DNA of 64,000 nt from Gammaproteobacteria bacterium (GTDB lineage: Bacteria; Pseudomonadota; Gammaproteobacteria; Pseudomonadales; Ketobacteraceae), in assembly GCA_013178375.1 (NCBI GenBank), contig JABLXQ010000035.1, positions 21,308-85,307 of the forward strand, in the 5' to 3' direction. The notes beneath the pieces are model-generated. The model was not told the origin of the DNA. It saw only the letters and a list, made by a program, of their open reading frames with translations, and ran no database searches. A program made the translations under genes and the position numbers. Positions within the stretch are counted from its first letter, which is position 1. Each line of letters begins with the position of its first letter. This document shows, in pieces, positions 27,015 to 36,869 of the stretch.

Positions 27015-28145
27015 ATGCGTTCATTTCTGCCCCGATTTTTCCTGATCCTGTTGAGCCTGTTGTGCGTATTGCTGGTTGGCATCTGGCTGCGCTACGGCGG
27101 TGGCGAACATTTTCCTGATCGCAGTGGCGCGCCGGAGTTGCCGGCTTCCACATTGGAAGTCGTGGCCAATCTCGATTTGCCGCCGGGCAATATTGCGGTA
27201 TCCGCCAGTGGCCGCATTTTTTTCAGTTTTCATCCGGAAGCCAAACCACCGGTGAATGTGGCGGAACTGGTGGACGGCAAACCGGTGCAGTATCCATCGC
27301 AATTGCCGGATGGATTGCAGTATCAATCCGTGTTGTCATTACGGGTGGACCAGCAGAATCGCCTGTGGGTGCTGGACAACGCCAATCACGGCACTGGTAC
27401 GCCGCGCCTGCTGGCATTCGATCTGACCACCAACACGCTGGTGCACCGCCATGATTTCGCCAGCGACATCGCCGGCATCGGCTCCCATCTCAACGATTTT
27501 CAGGTGCGTGCCGACGGCAACATGATATACATCGCCGAGGCCAGCATCTTTGCAAAAAATCCCGCGCTGGTGATTTACGACGTGGAAAAACAAATCGCAC
27601 GCCGCGTGCTGGAAGGACACGATTCTGTGGTGGCGGATTATTTCACCCCGGTGGTGCAGGGCCGGCGCATGCTGATGCTGGGCATTTTCGCGATCAGGCC
27701 TGGCGTGGATTCCATTGCGCTGAGCCGTGATGGCGAGTGGCTATACTTCGCGCCGGTGACCGACGACAAGTTGTGGCGCATCCGGCGTGAATTGCTGGAC
27801 GATCCGGCGCTGGATGCTGCCACACTGGCACAATCCGCGCAGCCGTATTTCCCAAAAACCATGAGCGATGGCATTACCACCGACGATGCCGGCAATGTCT
27901 ATCTGAGCGACGCCGACAATTCCGCCATCGTGCTGCTGACACCGCAGGGCCAGCTGCGCACGCTGCTGAAAGACGATAAATTGCGCTGGCCCGATGGATT
28001 CAGTTTTGGTCCCGATGGCTGGCTGTATGTCACCTGCAGTGCGCTGCATCAGGTGATCATGAAGGACGGGGATTTCGTGCGGCAGCATGCGCCGTTCCAG
28101 ATTTTCCGGTTCCGGCCGCAGGTGGGGGCGGTGGCGGGGCATTGA
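27015..28145 (+). CDS. Secreted beta-propeller protein of the major royal jelly/yellow family
   Basis: 376 aa. An N-terminal membrane helix (about residues 8-25) anchors or exports the protein. The rest matches the MRJP/yellow-type six-bladed propeller family: GNIAVSASGRIFFSFHPE, LRVDQQNRLWVLDNAN, the SDGITTDDAGNVYLSDAD segment and WPDGFSFGPDGWLYVT. Bacterial members are often annotated as gluconolactonase-like or L-dopachrome tautomerase-related, but their function is rarely known. It is preceded by a candidate promoter and followed by a convergent gene with a hairpin in between. Confidence 0.82.
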   Translation: MRSFLPRFFLILLSLLCVLLVGIWLRYGGGEHFPDRSGAPELPASTLEVVANLDLPPGNIAVSASGRIFFSFHPEAKPPVNVAELVDGKPVQYPSQLPDGLQYQSVLSLRVDQQNRLWVLDNANHGTGTPRLLAFDLTTNTLVHRHDFASDIAGIGSHLNDFQVRADGNMIYIAEASIFAKNPALVIYDVEKQIARRVLEGHDSVVADYFTPVVQGRRMLMLGIFAIRPGVDSIALSRDGEWLYFAPVTDDKLWRIRRELLDDPALDAATLAQSAQPYFPKTMSDGITTDDAGNVYLSDADNSAIVLLTPQGQLRTLLKDDKLRWPDGFSFGPDGWLYVTCSALHQVIMKDGDFVRQHAPFQIFRFRPQVGAVAGH

Positions 28146-28150
28146 GGCAT

Positions 28151-28180
28151 GTAGCCAGTCAGGCATGCTGTCCTGGCTAC
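28151..28180. terminator. Hairpin between convergent genes
   Basis: Perfect 8-bp arms GTAGCCAG (28151-28158) and CTGGCTAC (28173-28180) with a 14-base loop sit in the 69-base gap between two converging genes. There is no T-tract on either strand, so a Rho-independent role is uncertain. Confidence 0.35.
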
Positions 28181-28214
28181 ACGGCCTGGTGGTAACAGTC
28201 GTACTTGTTTCTTC

Positions 28215-29630
28215 TCACGGCGCCCAATGCAGCAGACGCGGTGTCCATGCCCCGCTGTTCAGTTCGCAGTGCCCCGTAACGGTATAGACGTTGCGTAGGG
28301 GCATCACCACCGTGCCGCCGTGATTACAGGCGCCGGCATGGGTTTGCTCGGGTTCGATGCAGAATGAGAACGGCGAGCACAGGGTGACGCGGCCCTTGTG
28401 CCAGTAAGGTTCCGCCTGGGCGTGCGCCACGCGCCTACCCTGGGTGTTGATCGCCACATGCAACAGCTCCTTGCGGTGTTCGCCCACCACTTCCAGTCCG
28501 GACTCTATGCTCTCCGGTGCCACTTCCGTATTCAGGTCGACGCGCACGAATTTTTCGTTCTGGGTACTGACAGTCAGCAGCAGTGTGCTGCTGTCCAGCA
28601 ACTGCGCCTGTTCGATCCAGATGAAATCGCCCTTGATGAACGTCATTTCCTTGCACCACTGGCGGCTGAAATCGCGACCGAAATAGCACACCACCGGTGT
28701 GCCGAAGGGCAGTGCGCCGACGCCTTCCGTGACAGTGAAAAATCCGTCGGCAGTATCGACGAAGCGGGTGCCGAAGCCATCGGGCAGCTGCACGGGTGCT
28801 GCCGGCGTGCCGTCGCGGTCCAGCGCCTGGTAGCCGACACGGATGCCGGCCGGATATTCGACATAGGCGATGAAATGGTCGCGCATGAAACCGGCCTGCG
28901 ACTGGATGCGGAAATCCTGCTCCCTGCGTGACACTTCTTCCAGGTTACGATTGAAGCGCACGAAGGTTGAACGATCCGCGCCGGACTCATTGGCTGCCAG
29001 AATGAAGTCGCCGTTGCTGTCCTGTGCCAGGCTGGTGGATTCGGTAAATTCCGCCAGTTCCTCCGACTGCTCCAGGATTCCCTGCAGGCTGATCACGCCC
29101 ATCAGTCGGTGATAGGTGCGGTTTTTGTAATCGTCGACGTTGTCGACGCGGGTCCCCAGAAATACCAGCCGGTCGTCCGTGCCCTCGTTGCCGGCGCTGT
29201 AATAAAGATCGTCCAGATAAAGCCGCTGGTTGGCGGTCAGCCCGGCGTCGAATGCAATCCAGTGGGTCTGGCTGGAGGGATTCACGAAGATCAATGTATC
29301 GGAGGTGCTGCCCATTAGAACGAAGCGGTCTTCGCCAGTGCGCACCAGCTGGTTCGCGCCGGACAGATCCTGCGGTATCGGAAAACTGAATTGCTGCTGT
29401 GTTTCGCCAGTCAGCGTCAGTTGCTGCACATGCAGGCTATGGGTGTTGAGGGTGTCCAGGTTGATGTCATACAGGCTCTGGCCGTCCTGGCTGACAAAGG
29501 TGAAATGCTCGATGTAATAGGGGCCTGCCAGGTCCTGCTCCCAGTCGGGCAGCAGCCAGGTGATGCCGCAGGCGAGCAGTAAAAATGCGATCAGGCCGGG
29601 CAGCGCCCAGCGTAATTGGGTGGTAAGCAT
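28215..29630 (-). CDS. Secreted or membrane-anchored hypothetical protein, propeller-like
   Basis: 471 aa. It begins with one hydrophobic helix (residues 8-27, with a cysteine in LLACGI that is not a convincing lipobox). The remainder is exported sequence rich in beta-strand patterns and short repeated units of the type DRLVFLGTRVD, FILAANESGAD and FFTVTEGVG, suggesting a beta-propeller. Cysteine pairs (VVCYFGRDFSRQWC, CSPFSFC, CNHGG) near the C-terminus could form disulfides. I do not recognise the family. Start ATG 29630. It lies downstream of the membrane hydroxylase gene on the same strand but is separated from it by 127 bases containing a hairpin. Confidence 0.7.
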   Translation of the reverse strand: MLTTQLRWALPGLIAFLLLACGITWLLPDWEQDLAGPYYIEHFTFVSQDGQSLYDINLDTLNTHSLHVQQLTLTGETQQQFSFPIPQDLSGANQLVRTGEDRFVLMGSTSDTLIFVNPSSQTHWIAFDAGLTANQRLYLDDLYYSAGNEGTDDRLVFLGTRVDNVDDYKNRTYHRLMGVISLQGILEQSEELAEFTESTSLAQDSNGDFILAANESGADRSTFVRFNRNLEEVSRREQDFRIQSQAGFMRDHFIAYVEYPAGIRVGYQALDRDGTPAAPVQLPDGFGTRFVDTADGFFTVTEGVGALPFGTPVVCYFGRDFSRQWCKEMTFIKGDFIWIEQAQLLDSSTLLLTVSTQNEKFVRVDLNTEVAPESIESGLEVVGEHRKELLHVAINTQGRRVAHAQAEPYWHKGRVTLCSPFSFCIEPEQTHAGACNHGGTVVMPLRNVYTVTGHCELNSGAWTPRLLHWAP

Positions 29631-29699
29631 GGTGGTTCCCTCTGAAGATTTACGATAGGCGCGAGATTGATTTTTTTATTGCTGTGCTGCACGCGATAA

Positions 29700-29724
29700 G
29701 CGCTCTGTCATCAAGCCAGAGCGC
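29700..29724 (-). terminator. Hairpin after the membrane hydroxylase gene
   Basis: GCGCTCTG (29700-29707) and CAGAGCGC (29717-29724) form a perfect 8-bp stem with a 9-base loop, 34 bases beyond the stop of the minus-strand hydroxylase gene. The T-tract is missing, so it may be a weak or Rho-assisted terminator. Confidence 0.35.
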
Positions 29725-29757
29725 CTGGGCTATCGTCCCAGTTGGGGAGGGGGATGA

Positions 29758-30909
29758 CTATTGCTGATCAGAGCCTTTCTTCTGTCCGAACAGGCCACGG
29801 AACGGAAACGCAAACTGCCCGGTAAATCCTTCCGGCACATATTTCCCCACCGTGCCATAACGGGATGCCAGATGGTCCGGCAGATAGGTAGTACGGAAAA
29901 TCACATCATAGATCGGCAGGAATCCGGCGTAGTTTTTATCAAGCGCCGGTTCCTCCGAGGAGTGATGCCAGTGGTGGAATTCCGGTGTCGCGATCACCCA
30001 GCGCAGCACGGGAAAACGGAAGCGCACGTTGGAGTGAATGAAAATCGCATGAAACGACACGAACACCAGATACGCATACACCGCCGACGGTGCAAAGCCC
30101 AGAATGAAAATCGGCAGGTAACCGGTGAGGCGGGTGGCCAGCAGTTCCCCCAGGTGTAAACGCGATGACGCCAGCCAGTCCATTTCCTCGGTGGAGTGGT
30201 GCACGGCGTGGAATTTCCACAGCCCGGGCACTTCATGCAGCGAGCGGTGAATCCAGTAGGTGGTGATGTCCACCACAAACAGGATCTCGATGAACTGCAG
30301 CCACACCGGCTGCGACGCCACGGCTTTCTGCAGGTCCGAATCCAGATACTGGCTTAAAAACACCTGCACCGGAATGATGGTGAAGAAGCTGATCAGCTGC
30401 ACGCCGACGTGGCTGAACAGGAAATACTTCATGTCGGTGATCCAGCCCTTGCGCAGGGTTTTCTGCGCCGGATTTTTCGGGAACATCCGTTCCAGCGGGA
30501 TGAACACCAGGCCCAGCACCAGCAAGGTCAGCACGAAGTAGTCCAGCCCGGCATACAGGCTGCGGCCGTCCACGTCCGGCGCGTCCAGCACGCCAGATCC
30601 CAGCAGTGCGGCAACGCAGGCCAGCAGCATGCCGGTAAGGCCATAGCCGCGACTTTCGTGTTTCAGGGTGCTGTAGAAGCCGGTGCCAAAGCCGATGACG
30701 ATGGCGGCGTAGAGTACCATCCTGAAGGTGTCGGCATGGCTGGCGTAAAGCGGGCGCAGTTCGGGGGTGGTGAACAGGGACGGAAACAGGAAGCACAGGG
30801 CGGCCAGAACCCCCAGCATGCCCAGGCCCAGGGAAATCGTGGCGCTGATTTTGCCCTTGCCGGGGGTGAGGTCGACGTCTTCGTACTTCTCGCGCAGGGT
30901 GTCGTTCAT
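29758..30909 (-). CDS. Fatty acid hydroxylase/sterol desaturase family membrane protein
   Basis: 383 aa with about seven membrane helices. Di-iron hydroxylase histidine clusters are visible: HRSLH, then HAVHH, and HHWHH near the C-terminus, as in the fatty acid hydroxylase superfamily. Members hydroxylate or desaturate lipids at the membrane. The substrate (fatty acyl, sterol, carotenoid or ornithine lipid) cannot be told. The start is taken at ATG 30909 (MNDTLREKYED) rather than the in-frame codon at 30939, which has no better ribosome site. Confidence 0.87.
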   Translation of the reverse strand: MNDTLREKYEDVDLTPGKGKISATISLGLGMLGVLAALCFLFPSLFTTPELRPLYASHADTFRMVLYAAIVIGFGTGFYSTLKHESRGYGLTGMLLACVAALLGSGVLDAPDVDGRSLYAGLDYFVLTLLVLGLVFIPLERMFPKNPAQKTLRKGWITDMKYFLFSHVGVQLISFFTIIPVQVFLSQYLDSDLQKAVASQPVWLQFIEILFVVDITTYWIHRSLHEVPGLWKFHAVHHSTEEMDWLASSRLHLGELLATRLTGYLPIFILGFAPSAVYAYLVFVSFHAIFIHSNVRFRFPVLRWVIATPEFHHWHHSSEEPALDKNYAGFLPIYDVIFRTTYLPDHLASRYGTVGKYVPEGFTGQFAFPFRGLFGQKKGSDQQ

Positions 30910-31032
30910 GGGGTATCCAGTCCGGTGATCAGTGTGCAAATTTTAGCTGATCGCGGGTCGGAGGGGAGCTGCGTGGCAGGACAAATATCCCGGATTCGGG
31001 GTGGTGTTTTCCCGCTTTTTCGTGGAAAGCCT

Positions 31033-31061
31033 TTGCAATTGCCCGGTGATTTGGCTAAATT
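31033..31061 (+). promoter_or_regulatory. tRNA-Ser promoter
   Basis: TTGCAA (31033-31038) and TAAATT (31056-31061) with a 17-base spacer lie immediately before tRNA-Ser. The short GC-rich stretch between the -10 box and the tRNA (CTGCCTCCCC) is a discriminator of the type linked to growth-rate and stringent control. Confidence 0.55.
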
Positions 31062-31071
31062 CTGCCTCCCC

Positions 31072-31162
<91 letters not shown>

Positions 31163-31170
31163 ATCAAAGA

Positions 31171-31194
31171 AAAAGGCCCCTTTCGGGGCCTTTT
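31171..31194. terminator. Bidirectional Rho-independent terminator
   Basis: AAAAGGCCCC (31171-31180), a TTTC loop, and GGGGCCTTTT (31185-31194) make a perfect 10-bp palindrome. It has T-rich tails on both strands, so it serves tRNA-Ser on the plus strand and the membrane-protein gene on the minus strand. Confidence 0.9.
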
Positions 31195-31197
31195 GCG

Positions 31198-31935
31198 TTA
31201 ATAGCTCTCAATCCCGAATACCTGCCGGTAAAAAATCGCAAAGGCCACCGCCATCATCGGTATGGTCCAGATCAAGCCGAGCCCCAGCGGAATCATGCTC
31301 ACCACCATGATCACCAGCAGAACGAGATAGAAGCCGAACACGGTGAACCACTTCTTGGTGATCGCCTTGCGCGAGGCTTCCAACGCTTCCCAGGGGCTCA
31401 GACCGCGGTCCACCACCAGCGGCACTGTCAGGATATAGGCCACCGACAGATAGATGCCGGGAATGATGAACAGCATGAATCCGATGAAGATCATGATGTT
31501 CATCAGGATCGCGGTGATCAGCAGGCTGCCGGTTTTGCCGAGGCAGGAAAACAGGTCGCCAAAGCTGACTTCGTGACCCTGGATATGCTTGACGCACATG
31601 ATGAAGATGCCGCCGACGAAAGGCAGGATCACCGCCATCAATGCGATCTGCACCACGAATTGCAGCACAATGCTGGCGGCGGAGATGGTTTCACCGGTCT
31701 GCCCGGTCAGCGCCATGATGACGCCCAGGATCATGATGAACACAAACATCACGATATACAGCAGAATGCCCGCCCCCAGCACATAACGCTTGATCCCTTT
31801 CGTTTTCTGCCAGGCTTCGGAAATCACATCGCCGATCGCCAGCTGGTAGTCACCGGCAATGCCTGCCTGCAGCGCGTCGGGATTGCCTGCCGTGTTCACC
31901 AGCGACGCCGAAGGGGTGGAATAGTTGTTGCCCAC
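31198..31935 (-). CDS. Polytopic membrane protein with about six helices, function unknown
   Basis: 245 aa. After a polar start of about 60 residues the chain has around five or six membrane helices (for example ILLYIVMFVFIMILGVIM, LITAILMNIMIFIGFMLFII), with GIYLSVAYILTVPLVVDRGLSP in the loop region. The pattern VPLVVDRGLSPWEALEASRKA is common in bacterial membrane proteins with a repeated motif of unknown function (often noted as YciC/DUF975-like). A GTG start at 31935 is chosen because AGGAG lies 7 bases before it; the longer open frame upstream has no ribosome site. The gene ends at the shared terminator. Confidence 0.75.
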   Translation of the reverse strand: MGNNYSTPSASLVNTAGNPDALQAGIAGDYQLAIGDVISEAWQKTKGIKRYVLGAGILLYIVMFVFIMILGVIMALTGQTGETISAASIVLQFVVQIALMAVILPFVGGIFIMCVKHIQGHEVSFGDLFSCLGKTGSLLITAILMNIMIFIGFMLFIIPGIYLSVAYILTVPLVVDRGLSPWEALEASRKAITKKWFTVFGFYLVLLVIMVVSMIPLGLGLIWTIPMMAVAFAIFYRQVFGIESY

Positions 31936-32052
31936 TAGGAAACTCCTTGTCGTTGCAATTGAAAATGAGGTTGATCGCCGATTCAGTATAGCGGGGAACT
32001 TCATCATTTCCGGTGCAGGAGTTTTGTGCACTTTTTCACTTCGGGAATGGCA

Positions 32053-33417
32053 TCACCGCAAGAGCAGCGTCACCACCAGCCCCGCTCCGGCGCAGGCGGC
32101 GATCACTTCCATCACGGTGCGTTTGAAGTGGAACAGCGCGACGGCGGCAGCCAGGGCAATCATGGCCGACATCCAGTCGAACGCGCCCGCGAATCCCTGC
32201 GGCCACAGCACGTGATAGCCGAAGAACAGCGCCAGATTGATAACCACGCCCACTACCGCAGCGGTAATGGCGGTGAGCGGTGCGGTGAATTTCAGGTCGC
32301 CGTGGGTGGATTCAACGAGGGGAGCGCCGATCAGGATGAACAGGAACGAGGGCAGGAAGGTGAACCAGGTGACCAGTGTCGCCGCTGCCGCGCCGGCCAG
32401 AAAAAGTGCGTCCGGGCCGAACAGGGATTTCACATAACCGCCAACAAAACCGACGAAGGCCACCACCATGATCAGCGGTCCCGGCGTGGTTTCCCCCAGG
32501 GCAAGGCCGTCGATCATTTGCGTGGGCGTGACCCAGCCGTAATGCGTCACCGCACCCTGGTACACGTAGGGCAGCACCGCATAGGCGCCACCGAAGGTGA
32601 GCAGTGCCGCTTTCGTAAAGAACCAGCCCATCTGGGTGAAGGTGTGATCCCAGCCCAGGCTCAGGGTGAGTGCGGCCATGGGCAGCAACCACAGCAATGC
32701 GCCGATGATCAGCAGGGCCACCAGGCGGGGCCAACGGAAGCGGGTGTGGGCGGGCGGCGGCGTGGTGTCATCGATGATGGCCGGGCCGAAGGATTTGCTG
32801 GCACTGCCGTGACCGCCGCCGACCTTGAAGTGGTCCGGCATCAGGCGCCCGCCCAGATAGCCGATCAGGGCGGCCCCCAGCACGATAGCGGGAAACGGCA
32901 CGTTCAACGCGAATATAGCCACGAACGAGGCGGCCGCGATGCCCCACAGAATATTGTTTTTCAGCGCCCGGGTGCCGATGCGGTGGGCCGCCTGCACCAC
33001 GATGGCGGTGACTGCCGGTTTGATGCCGTAGAACAGCCCCGCCACCAGTGGCAGTTCGCCGAACGCAATGTAAATCCAGGACAATGCAATCAGGATCAGC
33101 AGTGACGGCAGCACGAACAATCCCCCCGCCACGATACCGCCCCAGCTGCGGTGCATCAGCCAGCCGATATAGGTGGCCAGCTGTTGCGCCTCCGGCCCTG
33201 GCAGCACCATGCAGTAATTCAGTGCATGCAGGAAGCGCCGTTCCGACAGCCAGCGCTGCCGTTCCACCAGTTCGCTGTGCATGATGGCGATTTGCCCCGC
33301 GGGCCCGCCGAAACTGATAAAACCCAGCTTGAGCCAGAAACGGAATGCCTGCCAGAAGCTGATCGGGGGCGGCGGAGTGGCGTCGGTGAGGGGGGACGGG
33401 GTGGACGATGACTGCAT
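32053..33417 (-). CDS. chrA: Chromate transporter ChrA (two-domain)
   Basis: 454 aa, the length of the long-chain CHR family with two homologous halves. Each half shows the CHR signature: FGGPAGQIAIMH in the N-terminal half (about residues 36-47) and FGGAYAVLPYVYQGAV in the C-terminal half. VLPGPEAQQLATYIGW and LALGETTPGPLIMV are the matching second motifs. About ten membrane helices. The family exports chromate at the inner membrane; activity on sulfate or other oxyanions is possible. Starts at ATG 33417. No chrB regulator is adjacent. Confidence 0.93.
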   Translation of the reverse strand: MQSSSTPSPLTDATPPPPISFWQAFRFWLKLGFISFGGPAGQIAIMHSELVERQRWLSERRFLHALNYCMVLPGPEAQQLATYIGWLMHRSWGGIVAGGLFVLPSLLILIALSWIYIAFGELPLVAGLFYGIKPAVTAIVVQAAHRIGTRALKNNILWGIAAASFVAIFALNVPFPAIVLGAALIGYLGGRLMPDHFKVGGGHGSASKSFGPAIIDDTTPPPAHTRFRWPRLVALLIIGALLWLLPMAALTLSLGWDHTFTQMGWFFTKAALLTFGGAYAVLPYVYQGAVTHYGWVTPTQMIDGLALGETTPGPLIMVVAFVGFVGGYVKSLFGPDALFLAGAAAATLVTWFTFLPSFLFILIGAPLVESTHGDLKFTAPLTAITAAVVGVVINLALFFGYHVLWPQGFAGAFDWMSAMIALAAAVALFHFKRTVMEVIAACAGAGLVVTLLLR

Positions 33418-33501
33418 TCAGCGAGGCTCCCGATCAGAACACAAAGGTGAGGCGGCCAGTGTAACCCGGTTCAATGGCAGGTAAATGCGGGCGAGCCGCG
33501 T

Positions 33502-34116
33502 TCACTGCAGGATTTCGGTGACCAGGAACAGCGCCGCTTGCAGCAGTGCGAACACCACGCCTGACACCACGACGGAAGCGGATACAGCAACGGCCAGGCC
33601 GAGCAACACCCACACACCGTCCCGCGCCACCACGCCCAGGCTCATCAGGGAAATGCCCAGTGCCGGCAGGATATTGCCCAGCGGAATCGGCAGCACCAGC
33701 ACGCAGGCCATCAGCAGGCACACCAGCCCCACCAGGTATTCCATCGGCGGCAGCGTGGCGACGATCAGACGCGGGCGCAGCAGTTTTTCCGCCCGCTCCA
33801 GCCAGGGCGCCATGCGCTGGATCAGGGCCTGGAAATCCTGCCGGGCCATGGAGCGCCGGGTGATGATCTCCGGCAGCCAGGGCTTGAGACCGAAGGTGAG
33901 CTGGGCCGCCAGAAAGATCAGCGGCGCGCCGAGAATGCCCGACAATCCGGGCGGTGCCGGCAGCACGTTGGGAAAAGCGAATACGAACAGCAATGCGCCG
34001 ATGGCACGGTCACCCAGGGCGGTGAGCAGGTCGCTGATGGCGACCCTCTCCAGGCGCGCGTCATCGGCCAGCGTGCGGAGAATCGCGGAAAGGGCGGGTT
34101 TGGGGCTGTGGGGCAT
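33502..34116 (-). CDS. ExoD-family membrane protein
   Basis: 204 aa, usual length of the exopolysaccharide synthesis protein ExoD family. Typical sequence at the start is LLTALGDRAIGALLFVFAFPNVLPAPPG, followed by GAPLIFLAAQL and three more helices ending in the C-terminal hydrophobic run. The molecular function of the family is unknown; the name derives from a rhizobial mutant phenotype. Same strand as chrA, 84 bases upstream of it; co-transcription is possible. Confidence 0.88.
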   Translation of the reverse strand: MPHSPKPALSAILRTLADDARLERVAISDLLTALGDRAIGALLFVFAFPNVLPAPPGLSGILGAPLIFLAAQLTFGLKPWLPEIITRRSMARQDFQALIQRMAPWLERAEKLLRPRLIVATLPPMEYLVGLVCLLMACVLVLPIPLGNILPALGISLMSLGVVARDGVWVLLGLAVAVSASVVVSGVVFALLQAALFLVTEILQ

Positions 34117-34168
34117 GGTGCGGTTCCGGTTACTGCTGGTTCAGGGGCACAAGCTTACGCTATTGGTT

Positions 34169-35302
34169 TCATCCGTAGGGATTTTCCTGGAATGCGGCCT
34201 GGATCTCCAGCAGCGGCTGTTCGTTGTCGATCAACGCGCTGACGCAGTCCGCATCCAGCTTGACCCCCGCCAGGGATCGCAACTTGGCGAAGGCCGCCGC
34301 GTTGGTCCAGGCTGGCTTGTAGGGGCGCCGGCTGGTCAGGGCGTCAAACACATCGGCAACCGCCACGATACGCGCTTCGATGGGGATCTCGTCGCCCGCC
34401 AACCCTTCCGGATAACCCGAGCCATCGACCGCCTCGTGATGATGCAGGGCGATGTTCCGCAGCATCTCCACATGGGTGACACCGTTCAAACCGTAATTCA
34501 GCAACAGCTTGTCGATCATCTTGCGCCCTTCCCGGGAATGGGTGCGCATGATGCTGTATTCAGCGTCGTCGAGCGGGCCTTCCTTCAGCAGAATGCGATC
34601 CGGAATGGCCAGCTTGCCCAGATCGTGCAGTGGCGCGAACAGGAAAACGTGCTCGATGTACTGGTCATCGAAACCAAACCGGCTGGCGAGGTTTTTTGCG
34701 ATCAGGCGCGCATAACGCGACATCCGCTCCAGGTGGCAACCGGTCTCCGGGTCGCGGGAGTGTGTGAGATCCAGCGCCGACCGGATGGTGGCGAGCATGG
34801 TGCGCACATTGGTGCGCTCGTTATAGATCAGCAGCGCGATCATGTGACCGATCACATCCAGTTCGTTGAGTACACGATTGGTGAAGACATCGGTCATATG
34901 GGAGTTGAAAAATACAAAGCCGAAAAAATTGCCTTCCCACACCATGGGCAAGGTATAGCTTGAACGATAACCGCTGGCGTATATGACGCGAGTATGTTCG
35001 TGATCGACATCATTGTAGATGGAGAGATCATTCACCACGCGCGGCTGTCCGCTGGTGATGATGTTGTGCAGGGAATGACAGCTGGCCAGCTTGGCGGAAT
35101 AATGAGTCAGCGGGCTTGCTTCCCGGCTGCTGAAGGCGAAGGTGCGCAGGTCATCCGTATCGGCGTCGTACAGGGCGACCGCAAGGCGGGTCACGAACGG
35201 CATGTGTGTCTGCATCACACCGTGCATGAACTGCAATTTTCCCCCAATGGAATTCGCATCGTTCAGGCCAGTCCAGCGATCGGTATGCGGAGTGTTCTCC
35301 AT
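34169..35302 (-). CDS. GAF-HD-GYP domain phosphodiesterase
   Basis: 377 aa. An N-terminal GAF-like sensor (about residues 25-165) is joined to an HD-GYP domain. The HD-GYP core shows HDLGKLAIPD, HHHEAVDGSGYP and VADVFDALTSRRPYK, so metal ligands and the GYP motif are intact. Such proteins hydrolyse cyclic di-GMP or related cyclic dinucleotides. It may balance the cyclase at 13944. Single gene, divergent from fumC with 168 bases between. That gap holds a run of eight C at 35396-35403. Confidence 0.9.
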   Translation of the reverse strand: MENTPHTDRWTGLNDANSIGGKLQFMHGVMQTHMPFVTRLAVALYDADTDDLRTFAFSSREASPLTHYSAKLASCHSLHNIITSGQPRVVNDLSIYNDVDHEHTRVIYASGYRSSYTLPMVWEGNFFGFVFFNSHMTDVFTNRVLNELDVIGHMIALLIYNERTNVRTMLATIRSALDLTHSRDPETGCHLERMSRYARLIAKNLASRFGFDDQYIEHVFLFAPLHDLGKLAIPDRILLKEGPLDDAEYSIMRTHSREGRKMIDKLLLNYGLNGVTHVEMLRNIALHHHEAVDGSGYPEGLAGDEIPIEARIVAVADVFDALTSRRPYKPAWTNAAAFAKLRSLAGVKLDADCVSALIDNEQPLLEIQAAFQENPYG

Positions 35303-35470
35303 TCTGATATTCCAGAGACAATGGGTGCTTGCCAGTAACTATAGCAGGCGCTGCCGATTCCCAACGGTTGGCAGAAGTGAGGTATATTTTCCCTACCCCC
35401 CCCGTCATTCACAAGGAAGCGACATGAAGCCGGATCGGTTGCAAATTCTCCAGTGGTTCAGGTGGTCATC

Positions 35471-36859
35471 ATGAGCAGCCTGCGTACTGAAAAAGATTCT
35501 CTCGGCCCCGTAGAGGTTCCTGCTGATTGCCTGTGGGGCGCGCAGACCCAGCGTTCCCTTGAGCATTTCGCCATCTCCACCGAGCGCATGCCGGATGAAT
35601 TCATTCAGGCCCTCGCGGCCGTCAAGCTGGCCTGCACCAAGGTGAACCGGGATCTGGGCCTGCTGCCGGAAAGCCATGCCAACGCTATCATGGATGCGGC
35701 CGGCGAAGTGATGATCGGCCAGCATTTCAGGGAATTCCCGCTGTCCATCTGGCAAACCGGTTCCGGCACGCAGACCAACATGAACATGAACGAAGTGCTG
35801 GCCAACCGCGCGTCGGAACTGCTGGGCGGTGAACGTGGTGAACTGCGCCGGGTGCATCCCAATGATCAGGTGAATATGGGGCAATCGTCGAATGACGTGT
35901 TTCCCACAGCGATGCATCTGGCGGCGGCGCGGGGCGTGTTCCTTTTGCTGCTGCCCGCCCTGTCGGTTCTGCAGAAAGCGCTGGCGGCCAAGTCCGCTGC
36001 GTTTGCTGACATCATCAAGATCGGCCGCACCCATTTGCAGGATGCCACCCCGCTGACACTGGGACAGGAATTTTCCGGCTACGCCGCCCAGCTCGACCAG
36101 GCCCGCGCGCTGATCGAGCACACGCTGCCGGCGATTTATCCTTTGGCCATCGGTGGCACGGCGGTGGGAACCGGCCTCAACACCCATCCGGAATTCGGCG
36201 CGCGGGTGGCGGCGGAGCTGGCGGTGATCCACGGACTGCCCTTCAACAGCGCCGATAACAAGTTTGCCGCACTGGCGGCCCACGACGGGCTGGTGGCAGT
36301 GCACGGTTCGCTGAAAACGCTGGCGGTGGCACTGATGAAAATTGCCAACGATGTGCGCTGGCTGGCATCGGGGCCGCGCTCGGGCCTGGGTGAAATCAGC
36401 CTGCCGGAAAACGAGCCCGGCAGTTCCATCATGCCCGGCAAGGTCAACCCGACCCAGTGCGAGGCACTGACGATGCTGTGCTGCCAGGTCATGGCCAACG
36501 ATGTTGCCATCAGCATTGGCGGCGCGTCCGGCAATTTCGAACTCAATGTTTTCAAGCCGCTGATCCTGCACAACCTGCTGCAGAGTATTCGTCTGCTGAC
36601 GGATGGCATGCGCAGTTTCGAGGAGCATTGCGTGCGCGGCATAGAAGCGCGGCGCGACCGGATTGCGGAACACCTGGAGCAGTCACTGATGCTGGTGACC
36701 GCGCTGGCGCCCCATATTGGCTATGACCGGGCGGCGAAGATTGCGCAGCGTGCGCACCATGAAGGCACTACGTTGCGCGAGGCGGCACTGGCGAGCGGAG
36801 GCGTGACGGCGGAACAGCTGGATGAATGGTTGCGGCCGGAGGGGATGCTGGGTTCCTGA
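35471..36859 (+). CDS. fumC: Fumarate hydratase class II
   Basis: 462 aa, the usual length. Converts fumarate to malate in the citric acid cycle; iron-independent type. Starts with [21 protein letters not shown], and carries [13 protein letters not shown], the catalytic-serine loop region [15 protein letters not shown], and [17 protein letters not shown] 35471 is preferred to the in-frame codon at 35453 because an AGGTGG box lies just before it. It is the last clearly native gene before the decayed island. Confidence 0.96.
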   Translation: MSSLRTEKDSLGPVEVPADCLWGAQTQRSLEHFAISTERMPDEFIQALAAVKLACTKVNRDLGLLPESHANAIMDAAGEVMIGQHFREFPLSIWQTGSGTQTNMNMNEVLANRASELLGGERGELRRVHPNDQVNMGQSSNDVFPTAMHLAAARGVFLLLLPALSVLQKALAAKSAAFADIIKIGRTHLQDATPLTLGQEFSGYAAQLDQARALIEHTLPAIYPLAIGGTAVGTGLNTHPEFGARVAAELAVIHGLPFNSADNKFAALAAHDGLVAVHGSLKTLAVALMKIANDVRWLASGPRSGLGEISLPENEPGSSIMPGKVNPTQCEALTMLCCQVMANDVAISIGGASGNFELNVFKPLILHNLLQSIRLLTDGMRSFEEHCVRGIEARRDRIAEHLEQSLMLVTALAPHIGYDRAAKIAQRAHHEGTTLREAALASGGVTAEQLDEWLRPEGMLGS

Positions 36860-36869
36860 TGCTCTTGCG

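Noticed and set aside
32026..33105. A 359-codon plus-strand frame over chrA
   Set aside because: Antisense to a clear ChrA protein; no domain recognisable.
35396..35403. Run of eight C residues between the HD-GYP gene and fumC, as possible phase-variation tract
   Set aside because: It lies in a non-coding gap outside any promoter spacer that I can define, and a single homopolymer is not enough to infer switching.
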